NCBI GenBank assembly: GCA_016212295.1
Contig: JACRGO010000074.1
Span: 1-10,831 of the forward strand
DNA: 10,831 bases
Direction: 5' to 3'
Origin: Nitrospinota bacterium
GTDB taxonomy: Bacteria; Nitrospinota; Nitrospinia; JACRGO01
The notes beneath the pieces were generated by a model. It had not been told where the DNA came from, did no database searches, and worked only from the letters and a program-made list of their open reading frames with translations. A program made the translations under genes and the position numbers. Below, in pieces: positions 5,744 to 10,831 of the stretch. The number at the start of each line of letters is the position of its first letter. Position 1 is the stretch's first letter.

Positions 5744-6637
5744 ATGAACAATTTTTTTCTTAGCGTAGCCGACAATCTCGCATGCTTCGTGTCAGCGGCC
5801 ACGGTGGCCCTGCTGGGGCTGTATTTTTACGACTGGACCACTCCCTTTCAATTTAAATCGGAACTGAGCGAAAAGGACAATCCGGCGTTCGGGATCCATA
5901 TAACGGGTTATATCATCGGCCTGATGATTATAGTCATGGCCGCCGCTTCCCCGTCCGGCGGGGAGCTTCCGCATCCGGTTGATATATGGGTGTTCGGGGG
6001 ACTGGCGGTGGTCCTTTTCAGGTTCGGCGCCATCGTAACCGACAAACTGATTCTCCCCGCGTTTTCGGATTGGAAGGAAATCTCAGAGGACCGGAATATA
6101 GGCGTCGGCTTCGTCACCGCGGGGGTTTTTATCGCCACGGGGTCAATTTTAAAAGGCGCCCTCACAGGGGAGAGTTCCGGCCTCCTCATGGGAATTCTGA
6201 CCACTGTGGAATATTTCATCTTTTCACAGATAATCCTGGTGGCCGCTTCCTCCCTTTATGCCAAACTGCGGAAATACAAACACAATGACGGCTCGACCCT
6301 GACAGTCATTCAGGAACTGCGTGACAACGACAACCCGGCGGTTGGGCTTTCCTTCGCCGGATTTATCGTGGGCGCCGCCCTTGTGGTCTCGGCCTCAATC
6401 GATGGAAATGACATCACCTCGATGGACAAGCTTTTTCACGTGCTGTGGACCCTGCTGGCAAGCAGCGTATTGGGCGTCGGCTCCATGCTGCTTATTCAAC
6501 CATTCGTCGATAAAGCGGTCCTGCCTTACGCTTCCGTGAATAACGAAGTGGGCCAGCAAAAAAACATGGCCATAGCGGGCGTAAACGCCGCTTTTTACGT
6601 TGGCCTTGGGCTGATTCTGTACAGCCTGACGGCGTGA
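5744..6637 (+). CDS. Tandem DUF350 (YjfL-like) inner-membrane protein
   Basis: A 297-residue integral membrane protein with about eight helices (roughly 6-28, 48-68, 80-104, 119-138, 145-172, 199-218, 228-255, 275-295). A motif of Asn-x-Ala/Gly-x-Gly type recurs four times: DNPAFGIHITG (45), DRNIGVGFVTAG (116), DNPAVGLSFAG (196) and KNMAIAGVNAA (273). The protein is therefore an internal duplication of the DUF350 unit and about twice the length of E. coli YjfL. The family's function is unknown. DUF350 genes recur beside PspA/YjfJ and amidoligase genes, as here. The start is fixed by an in-frame TAA six bases upstream. No strong ribosome site is seen. It is probably the first gene of a cluster reaching 9272. 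Confidence 0.85.
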   Translation: MNNFFLSVADNLACFVSAATVALLGLYFYDWTTPFQFKSELSEKDNPAFGIHITGYIIGLMIIVMAAASPSGGELPHPVDIWVFGGLAVVLFRFGAIVTDKLILPAFSDWKEISEDRNIGVGFVTAGVFIATGSILKGALTGESSGLLMGILTTVEYFIFSQIILVAASSLYAKLRKYKHNDGSTLTVIQELRDNDNPAVGLSFAGFIVGAALVVSASIDGNDITSMDKLFHVLWTLLASSVLGVGSMLLIQPFVDKAVLPYASVNNEVGQQKNMAIAGVNAAFYVGLGLILYSLTA

Positions 6638-6652
6638 GAAAAGTGAACAGCC

Positions 6653-6727
6653 ATTGGTCAATAGTAAAATCATAAAAACACCAACAACTGACAACTGACA
6701 ACTGACCACTGACTAATGACCAATGAC
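6653..6727 (+). repeat. Heptamer array of six units with an inverted copy
   Basis: From 6686 to 6727 six exact 7-base steps occur: AACTGAC three times, then CACTGAC, TAATGAC and CAATGAC. ATTGGTCA at 6653-6660 is the reverse complement of TGACCAAT at 6717-6724, so the whole segment can also fold back. It fills the gap between the DUF350 gene and the next start codon, ending five bases before it, and leaves no room for a normal ribosome site. Confidence 0.7.
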
Positions 6728-6732
6728 ATAAT

Positions 6733-7398
6733 ATGATGAAACGTTTCTTCACGATCATTGCTCTTAGCGCCTTCTTTTTTTCCCTGATCCCTGACCTTCC
6801 AGCCGAGGCCAGGCGGGGTTTTGGAGGCGGAGGTTTCGGCCGTTCTTCTTCCTTAAGCGGAAGCATGGGACGCTCAGGGTGGGGAAGTTCATCCAGAAGC
6901 TCCCTGGGCGCTGAGTGCTCCTTTTCCTCCTGGGGGCGCTCATCGCGCCAGGCCACGACCACCGTCCCGCCCTCTCCGAATGCCAGGCCTTCCGGATGGA
7001 CCGGGGGAAACATGGACAAACGCATTGGGACCAGCGGAAAGATTTTCAACTCCAGAAGCGAGGCGGAAGACGCCTTCAGGAGAGACGTTAAAACCAAGTG
7101 GGACCGTGAACCATCGGCCAGGCCTGAATACGTCCCCAATACCTATTCCTCCGGCGGAAGGAATTATGACGTGGTTTTTAATAACGGCGGCTACGGCTAT
7201 TGGGGTCCCGGCAATACATGGATGGCGCTTTCCGCTGCCAGCATGCTGTTGAACGCGGGCCTTTTGGCGAACCACGGCTATTATTACGGCACTCCCCATT
7301 ACGCGGGCGGAGGTGGAGGAGGAAGTTCAGGTTTTTTTATAGTGCTGATGATTTTTGTGTTCGTGGCCGTGGCGGGAAGCAGGGCGAGAAGGTTTTAG
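6733..7398 (+). CDS. Secreted Gly/Ser-rich protein with C-terminal membrane segment
   Basis: 221 residues. A signal peptide (MMKR, hydrophobic 5-20, likely cleavage after AEA at 24-26) is followed by a Gly/Ser/Arg-rich low-complexity region (27-75). A conserved-looking middle comes next (about 100-150, with NSRSEAEDAFRRD, PSARPEYVP and GRNYDVVF), then aromatic Gly/Tyr repeats (150-190), GGGGGG, and a hydrophobic segment (201-215) ending in RARRF. The protein should be anchored at or beyond the inner membrane, facing the periplasm. I do not recognise a named family. Proteins of this look occur beside DUF350 genes, which is recalled context and not tested. Two adjacent ATGs (6733, 6736) are possible starts. 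It contains one cysteine (61) and no catalytic motif. Confidence 0.7.
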   Translation: MMKRFFTIIALSAFFFSLIPDLPAEARRGFGGGGFGRSSSLSGSMGRSGWGSSSRSSLGAECSFSSWGRSSRQATTTVPPSPNARPSGWTGGNMDKRIGTSGKIFNSRSEAEDAFRRDVKTKWDREPSARPEYVPNTYSSGGRNYDVVFNNGGYGYWGPGNTWMALSAASMLLNAGLLANHGYYYGTPHYAGGGGGGSSGFFIVLMIFVFVAVAGSRARRF

Positions 7399-7419
7399 GG
7401 ACTCAAAAATTAAAAACAT

Positions 7420-7500
7420 ACCGCGGAGACACAGAGACGCTGAGGAAGACATATATTGAAATTAAAATTTTTTTTCTCCGCGCCACTGCGTCTCCGCGGT
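7420..7500. repeat. Imperfect 81-bp inverted repeat (CCGCGGAGAC arms)
   Basis: The left arm begins ACCGCGGAGACACAGAG (7420-7436). The right arm ends with TGCGTCTCCGCGGT (7487-7500). Reversed, the right arm starts ACCGCGGAGACGCAG, so the outer 11 bases match exactly and the rest imperfectly. An AT-rich centre separates the arms. The 14 bases at 7487-7500 recur exactly at 8113-8126. It looks like a palindromic intergenic element. A transcript could form a long hairpin between the flanking genes. Confidence 0.65.
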
Positions 7501-7517
7501 TAATAAATGGTTAAAAA

Positions 7518-8066
7518 ATGTATCTTGACTTCATAACTCAAAACAGCACGGTCACGCTTTCAGAGCCGTCCCTCATGGAATTTTTCGGCGGAATGCCGGA
7601 ATTTTCCGTGAAGAAGATCCGCCGCCTCAGGCATCCCAACTTCCAAATGGTCCAGGTATTCATAAGCAGTCCGAGGATGGATGCAGGACTGATGCTGGCC
7701 AACCGTCTCACGGAAGGAGAGGACGGGGACGGCGATCTGGCGATTTTCCAGGAGGACCACACCGGCCATGTGGACCAGCTTGGGCCGGAGCACCTTTCGC
7801 CTGACAAGGAAAATTTCGCCGCTGAATTCAAGGCTGTATACACGGATGAAGGCCGGCCCCCATTTGAGGTAAAATATCGTTTGGTGAGGGCCGGGGAATT
7901 CCACGGAATTCGTGACGCCCAAAAAGAAGAGGCCCTGCTCTCCCAAGGCATATACGACACCCAGGACGACCAGAATTTCCCCCTCGCCATGGTGGAGTGG
8001 GAGCGCGACTGGCTCACGGCCTGGTTCGGAAAGGAGTTAAGGAAGGACCAAGCGGCCTTCTTGTAA
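7518..8066 (+). CDS. Unrecognised soluble 182-aa protein of the Psp-like cluster
   Basis: I do not recognise the family. The protein is acidic, with no signal peptide or membrane helix. Visible features are a basic stretch VKKIRRLRHP (31-40), a predicted beta-rich core (MVQVFISSPRMDAGLML, 44-60), an acidic EGEDGDGDLAIFQED (66-80), and a C-terminal WERDWLTAWFGKELRKDQ (161-178) rich in Trp and charge. The start is set by an in-frame TAA at 7512-7514, with no Shine-Dalgarno. In E. coli yjf clusters the comparable place is held by DUF2491 (YjfK), but I see no convincing resemblance. Codon and base use match the neighbours, so it belongs to the cluster. Confidence 0.65.
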   Translation: MYLDFITQNSTVTLSEPSLMEFFGGMPEFSVKKIRRLRHPNFQMVQVFISSPRMDAGLMLANRLTEGEDGDGDLAIFQEDHTGHVDQLGPEHLSPDKENFAAEFKAVYTDEGRPPFEVKYRLVRAGEFHGIRDAQKEEALLSQGIYDTQDDQNFPLAMVEWERDWLTAWFGKELRKDQAAFL

Positions 8067-8091
8067 ATGCAGGAAAGAATGATGCATGGCG

Positions 8092-8126
8092 CTTAGTGTT
8101 TCTTGGTGGCTTTGCGTCTCCGCGGT
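8092..8126 (+). repeat. Half copy of the CCGCGG repeat fused to a CTTGGTGG array
   Basis: TGCGTCTCCGCGGT (8113-8126) is identical to the right arm at 7487-7500. The preceding CTTAGTGTTTCTTGGTGGC resembles the reverse complement of the array at 4311-4334. No left arm is present. The sequence occupies the gap between two genes of the cluster. Confidence 0.6.
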
Positions 8127-8163
8127 AAACCAATTATAAAAAATTTTCTTGAAGGAGAAAAAC

Positions 8164-8559
8164 ATGGCGATCAATCAGGCGTCAATAACGGAAAAGGAGG
8201 TCGGTGTCTGCGCTCAGGTTAAGGACCATCTCATCCGTCTGGGGATAGGCTTCGAGACCACTGAACGGCCCGACATCCTTATTATCAACGAACCGGAAAC
8301 CAACATTCCCATCACAATCGACGCGGAGGAAACCGTGGTGTGCCTGCGCATCACGGTTTGCGATGAAAAGAAGGACAAGGATTTTTACCTCAAGCTTCTC
8401 AGGGCCAACGCCCTCATCTCCCACGGGCATTTCCAGATAGAAAACGGGAAGGTTATCCTTGCCGAGAACCTGGAAGCCGAGAACCTGGACGCCAACGAAT
8501 TGGAGGCGTCCATAGCCTCACTAGTGGCCGCTGTGATTCAAAACTCCGGCTGGCTGTAA
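8164..8559 (+). CDS. Small YjfI/YbjN-like protein (tentative)
   Basis: 131 residues. I chose ATG 8164 because AAGGAG (8152-8157) lies six bases upstream; an in-frame TTG at 8149 overlaps that site and is rejected. The layout is an N-terminal helix (15-27), beta strands (38-42, 49-52, 58-65), then FYLKLLRANALISHGHFQI (74-92), strand and C-terminal helix (112-127). This order, with a Leu/Asn helix followed by a strand pair, recalls YbjN/type III chaperone-like folds and YjfI (DUF2170), which sits before YjfJ in E. coli. The resemblance is by pattern only. A short internal repeat, AENLEAENLDANELEA (100-115), is notable. It ends 32 bases before the PspA-like gene and is probably cotranscribed with it. 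Confidence 0.6.
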   Translation: MAINQASITEKEVGVCAQVKDHLIRLGIGFETTERPDILIINEPETNIPITIDAEETVVCLRITVCDEKKDKDFYLKLLRANALISHGHFQIENGKVILAENLEAENLDANELEASIASLVAAVIQNSGWL

Positions 8560-8591
8560 CATAACAAACCTTTTTCACTCAGGAGAAAAAA

Positions 8592-9272
8592 ATGAACGTT
8601 ATTTCATCGGTATTCAGATGGGTAAGGGCAAAAAGCTCGGAAACAGCGGAGGCCATTGAAACAGCGAACGCAGTGGCCTTCGCCAGGCAGGACCTTGAAA
8701 ATCTGGAAAAGGACCGGGACTCAGCCCGGAACGCCATCGCCTCGATAAAGGCCGAAATAGCCCGTCTGGAACGGGACGTGAACGACAAGAAGGCCGCTGT
8801 CGCGGCGAAAACCGCGGACGCCGAGGCATTGCTTGCCAAGGGCAAGGAAGACCTGGCCAAGCAAGTTTGCGCCCTGATAGAAGACATGGAGGGGGAAATC
8901 CCGGTCCTGGAAAAGGCATTGGAACAGCAAAGGCAACTCTGCTTACAGCAGGAACAACAATTTCATCAACTTAACCAGGCGGTAAGCGACGCGCGAAGAA
9001 GCCTTAAAATGATGCAAACCATGGAGGCAGTGGCGGCCAGCACGGAAAAGGCGGCCGGGGTGAAAATCGGGGACGGCAGCAACGCCCTTGCCAGATTTAA
9101 AAAAAGGGAGGCCGCCATACAGATGCGCCTTGATAAGGCCCAGGCCGCCTCGGCTCTCAGTCTCCCGGCTGAACAAAGGCTCGATGACCAGGTCAAGGCC
9201 GCCCTCGGTTCCGGAAAAGGGGTTTCGGTTTTGGCCCGCCTCAAGGCCAGGGAAATGAAGCAGCTTTCGTGA
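8592..9272 (+). CDS. yjfJ: PspA/IM30 family protein, YjfJ type
   Basis: 226 residues, almost entirely helical, with a long coiled coil (about 34-150) of Lys/Glu/Ala/Arg heptads, as in PspA, IM30/Vipp1 and other ESCRT-III-like proteins that assemble on the inner membrane. The C-terminal third has NALARFKKREAAIQMRLDKA (164-183), a DD region and VLARLKAREMK (213-223). This parallels the LKRLQ/ARLDAA/VLARL pattern of E. coli YjfJ more than classical PspA. An N-terminal amphipathic stretch (VISSVFRWVRAK, 3-14) suits membrane binding. AGGAG (8581-8585) gives a clear ribosome site. It is the last gene of the cluster. In PspF systems PspA binds and inhibits the activator, and the activator at 4370 is the candidate partner. 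Confidence 0.85.
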   Translation: MNVISSVFRWVRAKSSETAEAIETANAVAFARQDLENLEKDRDSARNAIASIKAEIARLERDVNDKKAAVAAKTADAEALLAKGKEDLAKQVCALIEDMEGEIPVLEKALEQQRQLCLQQEQQFHQLNQAVSDARRSLKMMQTMEAVAASTEKAAGVKIGDGSNALARFKKREAAIQMRLDKAQAASALSLPAEQRLDDQVKAALGSGKGVSVLARLKAREMKQLS

Positions 9273-9281
9273 TAGTTAACC

Positions 9282-9345
9282 GGGGGGCAGGGATCAGGAA
9301 TCAGGGGGCAGGGGGCAGAAGACAGATGGCAGAGGACTGCGGGCA
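9282..9345 (+). repeat. G-rich degenerate heptamer array, possible G-quadruplex
   Basis: Runs of G occur at 9282-9287, 9290-9292, 9304-9308 and 9311-9315, with GGGGGCA-like 7-base units continuing less regularly (GAAGACA, GATGGCA). Four G-tracts on the plus strand with loops of 2, 11 and 2 bases could fold as a quadruplex. It lies directly after the last gene of the cluster. Confidence 0.5.
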
Positions 9346-9352
9346 GATGCAA

Positions 9353-9380
9353 ATTTTCAATTGAAAATTTTCAATTGAAA
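9353..9380. repeat. Two tandem 14-bp palindromic units
   Basis: ATTTTCAATTGAAA occurs twice in direct tandem (9353-9366, 9367-9380). Their junction forms a perfect 20-base palindrome at 9358-9377. A further CAATTG follows at 9388. The element lies between convergent genes and reaches the last codons of the DUF1848 gene. A hairpin here could help end transcripts from both sides, but no U-tract is clear. Confidence 0.6.
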
Positions 9381-9385
9381 AATCG

Positions 9386-10159
9386 TCAATTGTCAATCAA
9401 TGCTCCTCCTTCCGGGTCATGTCCGCTCCAATTTTTTTCCACCATCTCCTGCCTTGAATTGGCATAGCAGTAAAGGCAGCCGTGAGGGCAAGTGTCGTAA
9501 GATCCGATATCAAAACTCTTCAGGCAGCCGCAGTCTTTTCGCGACGGGGAGAAAACCATGCGGGATATGTCCACCCCGCATTCACTGGACAAGATGCCGG
9601 GGTCCACGCACCTCGCCTTTTTGATCCCACTGGCCGACATGGTGTCATCGCAGCAATAAAACAATTCCACCCCGTGGCCCCTCCCTATTTCCACGAAATT
9701 TCTTAAAAGCTCCATCTTTTCCTCCCATGATGGCTCTATTATTTCCACCCCCGCTCCCTCCAGCCTCCTTTCCAGTTTCCTGTACCGGTTCATGAAACTC
9801 ACGATGCAACGGCTTGTGTAGCCAGACAGCCTGGAGGCGATCCATTGAAATCTTTCCAGATGGCAATCAAGCGTGAGAGATGGAGAAAAGACGATTGGAT
9901 CATAATGCCATTGGACCCTGCCCGGGGAGATATTCATGGATAGTTTTTTAAATGTTTCCACTGATGCGGAAAGAGGCGGTACTTTCCTCTCAAGTGCCGG
10001 CGGCAGGCCGGTGATGGTGTAAAGGCAATAAAAAGGGTAGGCCCGGTCTTTCAGGAATGGGAGAATATCCAGAAAAGGGCCGAAGTTTTTGGACCAAAAC
10101 ACCAGGGCGGAGATTTTGTCCACTCCAAGGGGCAAACGGAAAACTTTCCTGGAATAGGG
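9386..10159 (-). pseudogene. DUF1848 (radical-SAM-like) gene lacking its 5' end
   Basis: The frame matches DUF1848: PYSRKVFRLPL, then ALVFWSKNFGPFLD, FYCLYTITG, a middle with RVQWHYDPIVF, and near the C-terminus a CxxxCxxC cluster in YDTCPHGCLYCYA (Cys216, 220 and 223 counting from the TTG at 10135). That cluster suits a [4Fe-4S] site like those of radical SAM enzymes. The family's reaction is unknown. The usual N-terminus (about 50-60 residues, with an ISASRRTDIPAFY-type opening) is missing. Homology begins at about 10159, four bases after an in-frame TAA at 10163-10165. A TTG at 10135 could initiate a shortened product, but an enzyme without its first strand and helix is unlikely to work. 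The 5' part is replaced by transposase sequence. The stop lies in an AT-rich repeat. Confidence 0.75.
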
Positions 10160-10831
10160 AGATTATTTTCCCGGCCAGATTTAATTTGACTACTTTCAAA
10201 GGAGACAATTTTTCCAAGGCCTTCTTTGCGGTGAGTTTTAGAGGATTTTGGGATAAAGTATTTTCCAATATGCTCTCTATTAAATAGGCGATAACACAGA
10301 CGGCCACATGGCCTTTAACCCGGATGTTGGTATGATGGCGGATAGGCCTGAGTTTTATGAAGTTCTTTATTTCGTTGAAGGCATTTTCAACCTGGGTGAG
10401 AGTTCTATATCCCTTGGCGATATTCTCCGTGGAAATGTTTTCGCAATCCGTTCTCAGGATCATGACGCCATCCAATGATTGTGACTCTTCAACTATGGAT
10501 TCAAGCAAACCATATTCCAGCCTGTGGGGGCCTTTACGATGAAAGGTAAAGTATTTTTTTGTTCCTTTTTTTCCAAGCCATTTATCAATCCGGTCTTCCA
10601 CCTTCTTATCATTTTTTTGAGCGCCCCTTTTGGTTTCATCGTTAAAGGAGTCGAGAAAAGCAAGGGATTCCTTGATCCGCTTTTGTCTTTTTTCAAATTG
10701 AGAATCTCTTCTCTTGGGGTTAAAGGCTATACATATTCTATGCCCGCCTACTTTGCGGGGATATTCATAAATCCACAAGTTTTCCTTTACCTTTATCCAT
10801 GCGGAGGTCTGTGGGTTTGTGTCAAAAGGCG
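10160..10831 (-). mobile_element. IS4-clan (IS1634-like) DDE transposase, truncated
   Basis: The frame enters from beyond the right edge (readable from 10829) and runs to the junction at about 10160. Recognisable parts are RICIAFNPKRRDS, a charged linker, LDGVMILRTD, and YRTLTQVENAFNEIK followed by LRPIRHHTNIRVKGHV. The last matches the Y-x2-(R/L)-x3-E-x6-K signature of IS4-type transposases, with Leu for Arg, and carries the catalytic Glu of the DDE triad. RPI-HH and RV-H are typical of the IS1634-like branch. The usual C-terminal residues and the terminal inverted repeat are missing. After LAGKIISL the reading continues out of frame into the DUF1848 gene to 9990, so the end is a chimeric join. 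The N-terminal catalytic Asp lies outside the window. Confidence 0.75.

Noticed and set aside
6686-6727. CRISPR array or tRNA-like element
   Set aside because: Repeats are 7 bases with no spacers, and no cas gene is present. The period is far too short.
6492-7139. Long minus-strand open frame (215 codons) opposite the DUF350 tail and Gly-rich gene
   Set aside because: It is Pro/Arg/Lys-rich antisense of a GC-rich coding region, crosses the heptamer array, and has no family-like motif. The plus strand has a clear signal peptide and membrane protein.
7538-8017. Minus-strand open frame of 159 codons opposite the unassigned 182-aa gene
   Set aside because: It is Ser/Trp-rich antisense with no ribosome site. 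The plus frame agrees in strand, spacing and composition with its neighbours.
9990-10135. Apparent C-terminal extension of the transposase through 9990
   Set aside because: This part is the out-of-frame reading of the DUF1848 gene. Pro/Leu/His-rich sequence replaces transposase character after about 10160.

Overview
The window reads as chromosomal DNA of an environmental Gram-negative bacterium. The evidence is an MsbA-type lipid flippase, a sigma-54 activator of PspF architecture, and a PspA/IM30 (YjfJ-type) gene cluster. Intergenic gaps are packed with short degenerate tandem and inverted repeats. This would fit a Desulfobacterota- or Nitrospirota-like lineage, but the sequence alone does not settle the phylum. 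Bases 1 to about 2460 look more AT-rich than the rest and hold almost only broken accessory genes. Bases 2465 to 9272 hold intact, housekeeping-like genes. The right end is broken again.

Left part (1-2460): a minus-strand gene starts at the very edge, with a strong Shine-Dalgarno, a TTGACA promoter and a palindrome in its leader. Next come a frameshifted REP-associated (Y1, IS200-like) transposase remnant with its palindrome, then the C-terminal half of a type I restriction specificity subunit (HsdS). A three-gene module follows, coupled to hsdS by a 4-base GTGA overlap. It comprises a GHKL-type ATPase broken by an internal deletion, an apparently intact STAS-like DUF4325 protein, and a PIN nuclease cut to 49 codons. 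A small antitoxin-like protein stands alone after it. I read this as a collapsed defence island. The ATPase/STAS-like/PIN set next to a type I R-M gene is the best lead here for a poorly described system.

Central part (2465-5488): an intact MsbA-like ABC transporter, then a sigma-54 activator made only of an AAA+ domain and a Fis-type HTH, with no sensor or receiver domain, as in PspF.

Right-centre (5744-9272): five co-directional genes. They encode a tandem DUF350 (YjfL-like) eight-helix membrane protein, a secreted Gly/Ser-rich protein with a C-terminal hydrophobic segment, an unrecognised soluble 182-aa protein, a 131-aa protein perhaps of YjfI/YbjN type, and a YjfJ-type PspA/IM30 coiled-coil protein. 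With the upstream PspF-like activator this resembles a phage-shock/envelope-stress module, a variant of the E. coli yjfIJKL set.

Right end (9273-10831): a G-rich repeat and an AT-rich palindromic repeat separate the cluster from a minus-strand DUF1848 gene that has lost its 5' end. That gene is joined at about 10160 to an IS4-clan transposase that has lost its 3' end. A different repeat array, of about 7-9 bp period, occupies nearly every gap. One array sits exactly between a Shine-Dalgarno and the msbA start codon.
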